A DNA stretch of 8,706 nucleotides from an uncultured Bacteroidales bacterium (GCA_905235775.1 CAJOMY010000070.1:1-8706), one strand, 5' to 3'; shown: positions 1-7,626, numbered from the stretch's first letter. The notes: generated by a model from the letters alone, not told the origin. Program-made: numbers and translations.

Positions 1-1
1 G

Positions 2-205
2 CGGGCAGGTGTGACCGGTCCCGTTGAACATGCAGGCATCTTCGACGGCGAACGCTACGCCGATATGCCCGTCCTCTGCCGGAAGTATGGGCTGTTTCCA
101 ACCGCGGAGGGCTGGCGGGGCAGGATACTGCTGCTGGAGACCAGCGATGAAGACCATCCGCTTTCCATGAACCAGATCTTAACGCAATTACATCTGCACG
201 GAGTG
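2..205 (+). CDS. Fragment resembling peptidase S66 (LD-carboxypeptidase), both ends missing
   Basis: Seen: an open forward frame enters from the left edge and reads sensibly to about 191-205. After that it only reads the antisense of ispD, down to a stop at 488-490. The informative part is residues 'GRILLLETSDED' followed about seven residues later by 'LTQLHLHG'. Known: S66 peptidases (LD-carboxypeptidase and MccF types) have a similar segment, a G-[KR]-I-L-[LF]-[LI]-E strand followed by a 'LTQL..G' helix, in the C-terminal half. These enzymes cut LD-peptide bonds in peptidoglycan stem peptides or act in peptide-antibiotic immunity. Inference: this is an internal piece of such a gene, cut where it meets the ispD remnant. 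No catalytic Ser, Glu or His can be assigned in so short a piece. The GTG at 11 need not be a start. Confidence 0.4.
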
Positions 206-463
206 GAAGCGGGTCAGGCCGCCGGCGACGAGCGTCTGCGGGCAGTGGAACGAGTGGATGGCGCAGAGATCCTTCCAGGTCTGAAAATGGGTTTTGGGGA
301 GGACGGTGATGATTTTCATGTCCGGCTCCGCCTCCAGGAAGCGCTCGATGCTGCATTGAAGGATGGGACGGCCGTCCAGCGGAAGGAACTGTTTGGGGAT
401 GTCTCCGCCCATCCGGGTTCCCGATCCGCCGGCCACGAAAATACCGTAGATTTTTCTGCGCAT
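188..463 (-). CDS. ispD: IspD N-terminal fragment (2-C-methyl-D-erythritol 4-phosphate cytidylyltransferase), truncated
   Basis: IspD transfers CMP from CTP to methylerythritol phosphate in the MEP route to isoprenoids, in the cytoplasm. Seen: reading leftwards from ATG at 463-461 the protein starts 'MRRKIYGIFVAGGSGTRMGG' and continues 'PKQFLPLDGRPIL'. This is the nucleotide-binding signature GGxGxRMG...PKQF of the family. The conserved 'GGLTRFHSVQ' follows at about residue 80. The frame then breaks: after Gln at 196-194 it reads Met and stops at 190-188. Known: full IspD has roughly 220-240 residues and continues 'FHSV.NAL...'. Only 91 residues remain, without the second half that includes the substrate-binding and dimer regions, so the piece is not functional as it stands. 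I prefer the start at 463 over the ATG at 484, because a reverse-strand -7 promoter box occupies 482-489. The truncation point coincides with the end of the forward S66-like fragment. Confidence 0.85.
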   Translation of the reverse strand: MRRKIYGIFVAGGSGTRMGGDIPKQFLPLDGRPILQCSIERFLEAEPDMKIITVLPKTHFQTWKDLCAIHSFHCPQTLVAGGLTRFHSVQM

Positions 464-477
464 AAAACGATAAATTC

Positions 478-509
478 TTTGCAAAATTAGGAATTTTTAA
501 TTACATTTG
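478..509 (+). promoter_or_regulatory. Bacteroides-type promoter of the mreB operon
   Basis: TTTG at 478-481, a 20-nt spacer, then TACATTTG at 502-509. This matches the Bacteroidota sigma consensus TTTG-N19-21-TAnnTTTG at every defined position. Transcription would start near 514-516, leaving an mreB leader of about 20 nt before the ATG at 536. No Shine-Dalgarno sequence is visible, as usual in this phylum. Confidence 0.75.
482..489 (-). promoter_or_regulatory. Candidate -7 box of the divergent ispD promoter
   Basis: On the reverse strand this reads TAATTTTG, a full match to TAnnTTTG. It lies about 20 nt upstream of the ispD ATG at 463. I see no good TTTG box about 20 nt further upstream. It sits inside the spacer of the forward mreB promoter, so the two would compete for polymerase. 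Confidence 0.45.
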
Positions 510-535
510 TCATTCGGCTAAATACAACTCGACAT

Positions 536-1564
536 ATGGCTTTTTCTTTCCTGAACCAGGAGCTGGCTATCGATCTCGGCACCGCCAATACTGTCATTTA
601 CCAGAATGGCCAGATTGTGTTGGATGAGCCCAGCATCGTGGCCATCGACAATAATAGCGGCAAGTGCCTCGCGTTGGGCACGCAAGCCAAGATGATGCAT
701 GAGCGCACCAGCCCGGGCGTCAAGACCATCCGCCCGCTGCGCGACGGCGTGATCGCCGACTTCAATGCGGCGGAGATGATGATCCGCGGCTTCATCAAGC
801 AGGCCGGCGGCCGTCGCCACCAGTTTTTCACCCCGAACCTCAAGGTCGTGGTGGGCATCCCTTCCGGATCCACGGAGGTGGAAATCCGCGCCGTGCGCGA
901 CTCCACGGAGCACGCCGGCGGCCGGGATGTCTTCCTGATTTTCGAGCCGATGGCGGCAGCCCTCGGGATCGGGCTGAACGTGGAAGCCCCGCAGGGCAAC
1001 ATGGTCGTGGACATCGGCGGCGGCACCACGGAGATCGCCGTGATCTCCCTGGGCGGTCTGGTCCTGCAGGACAGCATCCGCACGGCGGGCGACGTGTTCA
1101 CAAGCGACATCCAGTACTACCTGCGCCAGCAGCACAATATCCGCGTGGGCGAGATCACCGCGGAGAAAATCAAGATGGCGGTCGGTGCCGTCATTCCCGA
1201 CCTGGAGGAAGGGGAGGAGCCGGCTCCGTTCGTCGTCCGCGGCCCGAATCTCATGACGGCGCATCCGGTGGAGGCGACGATCACCCATCAGGAGATCGCC
1301 CACTGCCTGGACAAGTCCATCGCCAAGATCGAGGCCTCCGTCCTGCATGTGCTGGAGAACACTCCGCCGGAGCTCTACGCCGACATCGTGGAGAACGGAA
1401 TCTACCTGTCCGGCGGCGGCGCGCTGCTCCGCGGTCTGGCCAAGCGCTTCCGCGACAAGGTCAACATCGAATTCCACGTGGCCGAGGACCCGCTCCATGC
1501 GGTGGCCCGCGGCACGTGCGACGCGCTCAAGCATACCGACCGGTACTCCTTCCTGATGCGATAG
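536..1564 (+). CDS. mreB: Rod shape-determining protein MreB
   Basis: Bacterial actin that polymerises under the inner membrane and steers the Rod complex (MreC, MreD, PBP2, RodA) for side-wall peptidoglycan synthesis. The 342-residue length is normal for the family. Seen: the phosphate-1 loop DLGTANT at residues 13-19, phosphate-2 loop DIGGGTTEIAV from residue 159, and adenosine-binding SGGGALLRGL from residue 292. The family-typical 'EPSIVAID' and 'PLRDGVIADF' segments are also present. A short N-terminal stretch with hydrophobic residues (AFSFL) precedes the actin fold and may help membrane contact. The start at ATG 536 gives the usual N-terminus and lies about 20 nt after the predicted transcription start. 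It is the first gene of the operon; mreC starts 3 nt after its TAG. Confidence 0.97.
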   Translation: MAFSFLNQELAIDLGTANTVIYQNGQIVLDEPSIVAIDNNSGKCLALGTQAKMMHERTSPGVKTIRPLRDGVIADFNAAEMMIRGFIKQAGGRRHQFFTPNLKVVVGIPSGSTEVEIRAVRDSTEHAGGRDVFLIFEPMAAALGIGLNVEAPQGNMVVDIGGGTTEIAVISLGGLVLQDSIRTAGDVFTSDIQYYLRQQHNIRVGEITAEKIKMAVGAVIPDLEEGEEPAPFVVRGPNLMTAHPVEATITHQEIAHCLDKSIAKIEASVLHVLENTPPELYADIVENGIYLSGGGALLRGLAKRFRDKVNIEFHVAEDPLHAVARGTCDALKHTDRYSFLMR

Positions 1565-1567
1565 GGG

Positions 1568-2371
1568 ATGTCGGACCAGAAGGCGTCATCCATCCTCGTG
1601 AGTGCAGTAGTCTTCATCCTGTTGGAGCTTGCTGCACTCGTGTTGTTGTACAGGGCCTCGACCCTGCAGAATATCTGGATCAACCGGGCTTCGCACCGCA
1701 CCATGGCGCTGCTGTGGGGCAGCGGCGAGACGCTCCGCAGCCGATTCCAGCTGGAAGCGCTGAACCGGGAGCTGCAGGCGGAGAATGCCCGTCTGCAGGA
1801 ACGTCTCCGGGTCAGCGGGCCTGCGGACGGGCCGCGGGAAGAGGGCATCTATCGCTACACCCCCGCCACCGTGGTCAAGATGAGCCGCAACCGCACGCAC
1901 AACTACATCATCCTGGACAAGGGCTCCGAAGACGGCATCCGTCCCCAGTCCGGCATCATCTCCGACCGGGGCGTCGTGGGCGTCATCCAGGCCGTGGACA
2001 AACATTTCTCCTACGGACTGACGCTGATGAATCCCGATATCAGCATCGGTGCCCGGCTCGACAGGTCCGAGCTGGTGGCGACGATCGCCTGGGACGGCCG
2101 GAGGACGGACCGCGCCATCCTGCGGAATCTGCCTCCGCATCAGGTCGTCGAGCCCGGCGATACGGTCCGGACGAGCGGGTTTTCGATCCTGTTCCCGCCG
2201 GACGTTCCGATCGGCGTCACTGGAGACAGCCGGATTTTGGACGGCTCCACGCGGCAGGTGGAGGTGACGCTTTTCCAGGACTTCGCCAGGCTCCGCTACG
2301 TGACGGTGGTGGAGAATCTGAAACGATCTGAAATCATGGCCCTCGAGGCTGCAGGGGAGGATGCGCGATGA
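1568..2371 (+). CDS. mreC: Rod shape-determining protein MreC
   Basis: Bitopic inner-membrane protein that links cytoplasmic MreB to PBP2 and activates it through its periplasmic beta-rich domain. Seen (267 residues): a transmembrane segment at about residues 9-28 (ILVSAVVFILLELAALVLLY), a heptad-like coiled coil at about 52-82 (LRSRFQLEALNRELQAENAR), then the MreC core. The core carries 'NYIILDKGSEDGIRP', 'GVVGVI' and 'VEPGDTVRTSG', with the family-typical 'FPPDVPIGV' near residue 212. The start follows the mreB stop by 3 nt. The stop TGA overlaps the mreD ATG in an ATGA arrangement, which suggests coupled translation. Confidence 0.95.
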   Translation: MSDQKASSILVSAVVFILLELAALVLLYRASTLQNIWINRASHRTMALLWGSGETLRSRFQLEALNRELQAENARLQERLRVSGPADGPREEGIYRYTPATVVKMSRNRTHNYIILDKGSEDGIRPQSGIISDRGVVGVIQAVDKHFSYGLTLMNPDISIGARLDRSELVATIAWDGRRTDRAILRNLPPHQVVEPGDTVRTSGFSILFPPDVPIGVTGDSRILDGSTRQVEVTLFQDFARLRYVTVVENLKRSEIMALEAAGEDAR

Positions 2372-2883
2372 AACGTTCGCAGATCATATTCATCCTGCTG
2401 TTCCTGGCGCAGCTCGCGTTGTGGAACTATTTCAATTTCACGCCGTACGTCTTCGTCGTGTATCTGCCCGCGATGCTGCTCTGCCTGCCGGCTGCATATA
2501 ACAACGTCCGGACGATGCTGCTCGCCTTTTTGCTCGGGCTGCTGGCCGATTTCCTGGTGAACGGGACGCTGGGCCTGACTTCCATCGCGCTGGTCCCGGT
2601 GGCGGCCGCGCGCAGGTACGTGATGCGGATCGCGTTCGGACAGGAACTCTTCGCACGGGGAGAGGAACTTTCCTTTCAGCGGCAGGGCTGGTCGAAATTC
2701 CTGTCGGGCATCCTGATCCTGACGGCCATCTATTTGCTGATCTTCATCTGGGTGGACAGCGCCGGCATATATTCGGTCGGTTTCATGGCGCTCAAATTCG
2801 TTTTCTCCCTGCTGGCCAGCACCGCGCTGTCCTTCCCCATCGCCATCCTGATGCTTGAAGATTCCGACACGCGATGGAAATGA
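2368..2883 (+). CDS. mreD: Rod shape-determining protein MreD
   Basis: Small polytopic inner-membrane subunit of the Rod complex that binds MreC. Seen (171 residues): very hydrophobic, with about five to six membrane segments, starting 'QIIFILLFLAQLALWNYF'. It includes 'LLAFLLGLLADFLVNGTLG', which matches the conserved G-x-L-x-D-x-x family region. MreD sequences diverge quickly, so position in the operon is part of the evidence. It overlaps mreC by 4 bp (ATGA) and mrdA by 10 bp. Confidence 0.9.
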   Translation: MKRSQIIFILLFLAQLALWNYFNFTPYVFVVYLPAMLLCLPAAYNNVRTMLLAFLLGLLADFLVNGTLGLTSIALVPVAAARRYVMRIAFGQELFARGEELSFQRQGWSKFLSGILILTAIYLLIFIWVDSAGIYSVGFMALKFVFSLLASTALSFPIAILMLEDSDTRWK

Positions 2884-4697
2884 ACCGGAAAAACCGCCTG
2901 GTGGCCGGCCTGCTCGTCGTTGCCGGCATTCTGCTGATCCGCCTGTTCTGGATCCAGGTCGTCGATGACAAGTACAAGCGGGATGCATCCAACAACTCGC
3001 TGGTATACAACTATATCTATCCGCCGCGCGGGGTGATTTACGACCGCAACGGAGAGATCCTTGTGGACAACGAGGTGTGCTACGACATCGTAGTGACTCC
3101 GCGTGACGTGACGCCCTTCGACACGCTGGCCCTGTCGGGGGCCCTGGGCGTCGAGGCGGACTTCATCCGTGAGCGTATGGCGTATTACCGCCAGTACCGC
3201 ACCCGGATCGGCTACCAGACGCTCCCGTTCCTCAAGCACATCCCGCAGGAGAACTACATCCGTTTTGCGGAGGAAGCCTACCGTTTCCCCGGCTTCAAGG
3301 CCGAGGTGCGCATCGTCCGCCAGTATCCCTTCAACGCCGGCGGCAACCTCCTCGGCTACATCTCCGAAGTGGACGCCGACTACATCAAGGAGCATCCCGG
3401 ATACCGCCCGGGCGACTACGTCGGCAAGACCGGGCTCGAGGCCGCCATGGAGGAGCAGCTTCGCGGTGTCAAGGGCTATCACATCTTCCTGCGTGACTCG
3501 CGCAACCGGGTTCAGTCGCCCTATATGGATGGTGAGGAGGACAAGGAAGCCGAGCCGGGCAGCGATGTCGTGTCCACGATCGACGCCCGCCTCCAGCAGT
3601 ACGGGCAGCGACTGATGGAGGGCAAGGTCGGGTCGGTCGTGGCCATCGAGCCGTCCACCGGCGAGATCCTCACCATGGTGTCCAGCCCGGGCATCGACGT
3701 GGATGTGCTCAGTGACATCGGCAGGCACTACGACGAGATTTCCAAGAATCCGCACAAGCCGATGTTCAACCGCACGGTGATGGCGTCCTACCCGCCCGGA
3801 TCCGTTTTCAAACTGGTCAACGGCCTGATCGGCCTGCAGGAAGGCACGCTGACCCCGTCCAGCAGCTATCCCTGCAATCATGGCTTCCCCTATGGCAACA
3901 ACCGGCGGCTCGGCTGCCATAACCACGCCTCGCCGCTGGACCTGCTCAGCGCCATCGCCACGTCCTGCAACGGCTATTTCTGCTATGTCCTGCGCAATAT
4001 CCTGGAGAACAAGAAATACCAGACCACCGCGGAGGCCTTCGACCAGTGGCGGGAGTACGTGCTGAGTTTCGGTTTCGGCCGCAAGCTGGGCAGTGATTTC
4101 CCTTCCGAGCTGGGCGGCAACATCCCGACCTCCGACTACTACAACCGGATGTACGGGGAGGGACGCTGGCGCTTCCAGACCATCCTCTCCCTGTCCATCG
4201 GGCAGGGTGAGATCGGCGCCACGCCGCTCCAGATCGCGAACCTGGCGGCCATCATGGCCAACCGCGGCTACTACTACATCCCCCACATCGTCAAGGATTC
4301 CGAAGGAGTCGAGATCGACCCCAAATACAAGGAGCGGCAGTACACCCTGGTGGACACGTCGCACTTCCATACGGCGGTGAAGGGCATGTACATGGCCGTC
4401 AACGGCGGCGGTTCGGCGGGCGGCACCGCCTTCAGCGCCCGCATTCCGGGCCTGGACGTGTGCGGCAAGACCGGCACCGCCCAGAACCCGCACGGGAAGG
4501 ACAATTCCGTCTTCATCTGTTTCGCGCCCAAGGACGATCCCAAGATCGCCGTGGCCGCGTATGTCGAGAACGCCGGCTTCGGCGCCACCTGGGCGCTGCC
4601 GGTGGCTTCGCTGATGCTGGAGAAATACCTCAAGGGGGAGATTTCGCCGGAGCGTCAGTATCTGGAGGACCGCCTGATGAAAACAAGATTCTTCTGA
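2874..4697 (+). CDS. mrdA: Penicillin-binding protein 2 (peptidoglycan DD-transpeptidase MrdA)
   Basis: Class B PBP that cross-links new side-wall peptidoglycan; it works as a pair with RodA and is the target of mecillinam-type beta-lactams. Seen (607 residues): a short cytoplasmic N-terminus and one membrane segment at about residues 9-30. The pedestal domain starts with 'PPRGVIYDRNGEILVDN'. The transpeptidase domain has SVFK (Ser310 nucleophile, Lys313), SCN at 364-366 and KTGT at 532-535. The 'YVGKTGLE' and 'IGQGEIGATPLQIANL' segments are typical of PBP2/FtsI. All three active-site boxes are intact. ATG 2874 overlaps the end of mreD by 10 bp; ATG 2880 is an alternative that would shorten the protein by two residues. 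The stop overlaps the rodA start by 1 nt. Confidence 0.95.
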   Translation: MEMNRKNRLVAGLLVVAGILLIRLFWIQVVDDKYKRDASNNSLVYNYIYPPRGVIYDRNGEILVDNEVCYDIVVTPRDVTPFDTLALSGALGVEADFIRERMAYYRQYRTRIGYQTLPFLKHIPQENYIRFAEEAYRFPGFKAEVRIVRQYPFNAGGNLLGYISEVDADYIKEHPGYRPGDYVGKTGLEAAMEEQLRGVKGYHIFLRDSRNRVQSPYMDGEEDKEAEPGSDVVSTIDARLQQYGQRLMEGKVGSVVAIEPSTGEILTMVSSPGIDVDVLSDIGRHYDEISKNPHKPMFNRTVMASYPPGSVFKLVNGLIGLQEGTLTPSSSYPCNHGFPYGNNRRLGCHNHASPLDLLSAIATSCNGYFCYVLRNILENKKYQTTAEAFDQWREYVLSFGFGRKLGSDFPSELGGNIPTSDYYNRMYGEGRWRFQTILSLSIGQGEIGATPLQIANLAAIMANRGYYYIPHIVKDSEGVEIDPKYKERQYTLVDTSHFHTAVKGMYMAVNGGGSAGGTAFSARIPGLDVCGKTGTAQNPHGKDNSVFICFAPKDDPKIAVAAYVENAGFGATWALPVASLMLEKYLKGEISPERQYLEDRLMKTRFF

Positions 4698-6013
4698 TGA
4701 TGCGCAACGCAGGCGGAATGCCCCGCTCGCTGGACCGGGGGCTCGGAAAGACGGTGGACTGGTGGCTGGTCGGCTGCTATCTCCTGCTGGTGCTCATCGG
4801 CTGGCTCAACATCTACGCCTCAATCCACTCCACGGAGCCCTCTTCGATCTTTGACTGGACGGCGCGCAGCGGCAAGCAGGCCATCTGGATTGCGACGGCG
4901 CTCCTGCTGGATATCCTGATTCTTTTCGTGATTCATCCCCGCCTGTGGGAGGTGATCGCGCCTTATGCGTATATCGTGGTCTTCTTCCTGCTGGTGCTGG
5001 TCATTTTCGTCAGTAAGGACGTCAAGGGATCGCACTCTTGGTTCGAGTTGGGACCGGTCAAGTTCCAGCCGGCCGAGATCTCGAAGATCACCACTTCGCT
5101 GGTGCTGGCATCGGTGATGAGCAAGTCGCAATTCCACCTGTCCAAGCGGACGCATCTGCTGATGGTGGCCGGCATCATCGGACTGCCGATGCTCGCCATC
5201 CTGGCGGAGAGCGAGGCCGGCTCGGCGCTGGTCTACGTGGGCTTTATCTTCGTGTTGTACCGGGAGGGCCTGTCGGGCTGGTGGCTGTTCCTGCTGGGGA
5301 TGGTGATCGTGCTCTTCATCCTGACGCTGGTGGCCCCCTGGTGGGTGGCCGGTTCGGTGCTTCTCCTGGTGTGCGTCATCTATCTCTGGCGGGTGTTGCG
5401 CGGCTTCCGCCACGAGGAGCGCATGTTGCGGAGACGCCAGATTTTCCGAACGCTGCTCACTTTCGCTGCCGGCGCGCTGGTGATCCTGGCCACCGGTTTC
5501 ATCTTCAACAATGTCTTGCAGGACCACCAGCGCAAGCGCATCGAGGTGCTGCTGGGACTCAAGGAAGACCCGGCGGGCGTGGGCTACAACGTGCGTCAGT
5601 CGATGATTGCCATCGGATCCGGCGGACTGACCGGCAAGGGTTTCCTGCAGGGAACGCAGACCACCTACGGCTTCGTGCCGGAGCAGAGTACGGATTTCAT
5701 TTTCTGCACGGTCGGCGAGGAATGGGGCTTCCTGGGATGCTTCGCCGTCATTGCCCTGTACGTGTTCTTGATCTGGCGCATCTTGAATGATGCCGAACGG
5801 AGCCGGGAGGCCTTCACGCGGGTGTACGGCTATTGCCTGGCGGCCTGTCTGTTCATGCACCTGTTCATCAACATCGGCATGACCATCGGCCTGATGCCGG
5901 TAATCGGCATTCCGCTGCCGCTGCTCAGCTACGGCGGCTCCTCCCTGTGGGCCTTCTCCGTGATGTTGTTCATTTTCATTGCGCTGGACCGCCAGGAAAA
6001 GAAATATTTTTAA
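4697..6013 (+). CDS. rodA: RodA, SEDS-family peptidoglycan glycosyltransferase
   Basis: Polytopic inner-membrane enzyme that polymerises lipid II into glycan strands for cell elongation, partnered with PBP2. Seen (438 residues from ATG 4697): about ten membrane segments. SEDS signatures are 'SWFELGPVKFQPAEISKI', 'RQSMIAIGSGGLTGKG', 'VPEQSTDFIFCTVGEEWGF' and 'MPVIGIPLPLLSYGGSS'. Asp333 in 'STDFIF' corresponds to the essential catalytic Asp of SEDS proteins (Asp262 in E. coli RodA). A charged stretch 'RVLRGFRHEERMLRRRQ' in the middle lies between membrane segments and fits a loop insertion. The frame is open far upstream inside mrdA, but the TGATG overlap with the mrdA stop and the SEDS N-terminus fix the start at 4697 (ATG 4700 is equally possible). 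Confidence 0.95.
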   Translation: MMRNAGGMPRSLDRGLGKTVDWWLVGCYLLLVLIGWLNIYASIHSTEPSSIFDWTARSGKQAIWIATALLLDILILFVIHPRLWEVIAPYAYIVVFFLLVLVIFVSKDVKGSHSWFELGPVKFQPAEISKITTSLVLASVMSKSQFHLSKRTHLLMVAGIIGLPMLAILAESEAGSALVYVGFIFVLYREGLSGWWLFLLGMVIVLFILTLVAPWWVAGSVLLLVCVIYLWRVLRGFRHEERMLRRRQIFRTLLTFAAGALVILATGFIFNNVLQDHQRKRIEVLLGLKEDPAGVGYNVRQSMIAIGSGGLTGKGFLQGTQTTYGFVPEQSTDFIFCTVGEEWGFLGCFAVIALYVFLIWRILNDAERSREAFTRVYGYCLAACLFMHLFINIGMTIGLMPVIGIPLPLLSYGGSSLWAFSVMLFIFIALDRQEKKYF

Positions 6014-6023
6014 TTTTACGGAT

Positions 6024-7472
6024 ATGAAAAAGATGCTGTTTGTTTCCTTGCTGCTGGCGGCGGCACTGACCGCCGGCGCCCAGCCGCGGCCCGGCTTCGG
6101 CCCGGTCGCGGAGCCGGAAGGTCTTGCCAAACCGGCGCGTCAATTCACGCTGGACCTCACTCCGGACGGGGCTGCCCAGATGGTGGTTTACCTGCCGCAG
6201 GAGCCGACAGGCCGCGCCGTGGTCGACTGCCCGGGCGGTGGATACGCCGTCCTCTCCAACACCCATGAAGGTGCGGCCTGGGCGCCGTTTTTCAACGAGC
6301 GCGGCATCGCGTTCATGCTCGTGAACTACCGGATCCCCCACGGAGACCGGACGCTTCCCATCACCGATGTGGAGACCGCCATGCGCATCGTCCGCGACAG
6401 CGCTGCGGTCTGGCGCCTGAATCCCCGCGACATCGGCATCATGGGCTCCTCCGCCGGCGGCCACCTCGCCTCCACCATTGCCACGCACACGCCGTACGGG
6501 CTGCGTCCGGATTTCCAGATCCTGGTCTATCCCGTGATCACGATGGGGCCCGGCACGCACCAGGGCTCGCTGGACGGCCTGCTGGGCGAAGGACAGAACA
6601 ATCCCGAGCTGGTGCGGCTCTACAGCAACCAGTACCAGGTGCGCAGCCACCTCACGCCGCCGGCCTTTGTCGTGCTCTCGAGCGACGACAACCTCGTCCC
6701 GCCCGTGCCGAACGCCATCGCCTTCTACACCGCCATGCGCAATGCGGGCAACAGCTGCTCGCTGCACATCTACCCGACCGGTGGCCACGGCTATGGCTTC
6801 ATGCCCTTCTTCGCCTACCACGACCAGATGGTCTCTGACCTGTCCGCCTGGCTGGAGAATCTCAAGGCGCCCCGGCAGGACGCCGTGCGCGTGGCCTGTA
6901 TCGGCGACAGCATCACCGACGGCCACGGGATCGACCTGCGCACCGCCAACGGCTACCCCGCCCAGATGCAGACGATGCTGGGCGACGGCTATGTCGTGAA
7001 GAATTATGGCGTCTCCGCCCGCACGCTGATGAACAGCGGCGACCTGCCGTACATGAACGAGCTGGCCTGGGAAGACGCCCTTGCGTTCCAACCCGACGTG
7101 GTCGTGATCAAGCTCGGCACCAACGACACCAAGACGCACAATTGGAAGGACCGCAAGGCCTTCTCCACCGACCTCCAGAAGATGATTGATGCGCTCAAGG
7201 CCCTGCCCTCGAAGCCGCGGATCCTGCTCTGCACGCCCGTCCCGGCCTACAAGGACAGCTGGACCATCAACGAAAAGCTCATCGCCGAAGAGGAGATCCC
7301 CGCGATCGAGGCGGTCGCGAAGAAGAACAAACTGGAAGTCATCGACCTCCACACCGCCTTCACCGGCGAGGAGGCGCTTTTCCAGGAGGACGGCATCCAT
7401 CCCACCCGGCAGGGTGCCCGCAAGATGGCTGAGATTGTGGCGAAAGCCATCGACCCCGATGCCCGGAAGTAG
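6024..7472 (+). CDS. Exported two-domain esterase: alpha/beta hydrolase plus SGNH/GDSL hydrolase
   Basis: Seen (482 residues): a signal peptide 'MKKMLFVSLLLAAALTAGA' with likely cleavage before Gln20. Domain 1 (about 35-285) is an alpha/beta hydrolase of the small carbohydrate-esterase/BD-FAE type: oxyanion-loop 'CPGGGY' at 69-74, nucleophile elbow G-S-S143-A-G-G, probable Asp222 in 'SSDDNLVPP', and His255 in 'GGHGYGF'. Domain 2 (about 290-480) is an SGNH hydrolase: GDSITDG with Ser296, GTND at 365-368, and DGIHPT with Asp456 and His459. Both active sites look complete. Known: such domains remove acetyl or aryl esters from plant polysaccharides, and fused esterases occur in gut Bacteroidota. 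Inference: a periplasmic or secreted deacylase for glycans; the substrate cannot be read from the sequence. It starts 10 nt after rodA, so it may be read through from the mre operon although its function looks unrelated. The ATG at 6024 is chosen because it gives the signal peptide. Confidence 0.88.
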   Translation: MKKMLFVSLLLAAALTAGAQPRPGFGPVAEPEGLAKPARQFTLDLTPDGAAQMVVYLPQEPTGRAVVDCPGGGYAVLSNTHEGAAWAPFFNERGIAFMLVNYRIPHGDRTLPITDVETAMRIVRDSAAVWRLNPRDIGIMGSSAGGHLASTIATHTPYGLRPDFQILVYPVITMGPGTHQGSLDGLLGEGQNNPELVRLYSNQYQVRSHLTPPAFVVLSSDDNLVPPVPNAIAFYTAMRNAGNSCSLHIYPTGGHGYGFMPFFAYHDQMVSDLSAWLENLKAPRQDAVRVACIGDSITDGHGIDLRTANGYPAQMQTMLGDGYVVKNYGVSARTLMNSGDLPYMNELAWEDALAFQPDVVVIKLGTNDTKTHNWKDRKAFSTDLQKMIDALKALPSKPRILLCTPVPAYKDSWTINEKLIAEEEIPAIEAVAKKNKLEVIDLHTAFTGEEALFQEDGIHPTRQGARKMAEIVAKAIDPDARK

Positions 7473-7479
7473 AGATGGG

Positions 7480-7496
7480 TTTGCGTGACCCGCAAA
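7480..7496. repeat. Small hairpin at the left foot of the nested palindrome
   Basis: TTTGCG (7480-7485) pairs with CGCAAA (7491-7496) around a TGACC loop. It begins 8 nt after the esterase stop. It overlaps the left arm of the larger inverted repeat 7483-7591, so the two structures exclude each other. No T-run follows, so a plain terminator is unlikely. Confidence 0.5.
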
Positions 7497-7591
7497 TCAT
7501 TGATTGATAGTTTTTTGCTAGAACCGTGGGCCTGTTTTGAGGGCCTACGGTTCTGGCAAAATATTGATAATTAACGCGTTCTGGGTCACGC
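7483..7591. repeat. Nested inverted repeat: 9-bp outer arms around a 20-bp hairpin
   Basis: Outer arms GCGTGACCC (7483-7491) and GGGTCACGC (7583-7591) are perfect inverted copies. Between them 7513-7532 pairs with 7542-7561: 20 bp with two G-U wobbles and a 9-nt loop. The word ATTGATA also occurs on both sides of the inner hairpin. The inner stem is preceded by a T-run (7511-7516) and followed by AAAA, which is the wrong polarity for a standard forward terminator. It could be a miniature transposable element or REP-like repeat with terminal arms, or an unusual terminator/attenuator after the esterase. No coding frame is supported here. Confidence 0.6.
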
Positions 7592-7626
7592 GGCCCCCGG
7601 CCCCCCCACTCGTCCGCCGCACCCCG
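7592..7626. other. C-tract-rich spacer upstream of the tRNA promoter
   Basis: Runs of five, seven and four C lie at 7594-7598, 7601-7607 and 7622-7625 (G-runs on the reverse strand). I see no gene or known site in it. Homopolymer lengths here could be affected by sequencing error. Confidence 0.4.

Noticed and set aside
2730..4493. Long reverse open frame (587 codons) inside mrdA
   Set aside because: It is a shadow of GC-rich codon use in mrdA; composition is Arg/Val/Gly/His-rich without motifs, while the forward frame has all PBP2 active-site boxes.
6011..6018. TAATTTTA as a -7 box for the esterase
   Set aside because: It misses the final G of TAnnTTTG and would start transcription at about the ATG; too weak to call.
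5976..7400. Reverse open frame (474 codons) across the esterase
   Set aside because: Antisense shadow; the forward frame carries the signal peptide and two complete catalytic sets.
7592..7626. A G-quadruplex on the reverse strand
   Set aside because: The G-runs are uneven and one loop would be about 14 nt; no four well-spaced runs.
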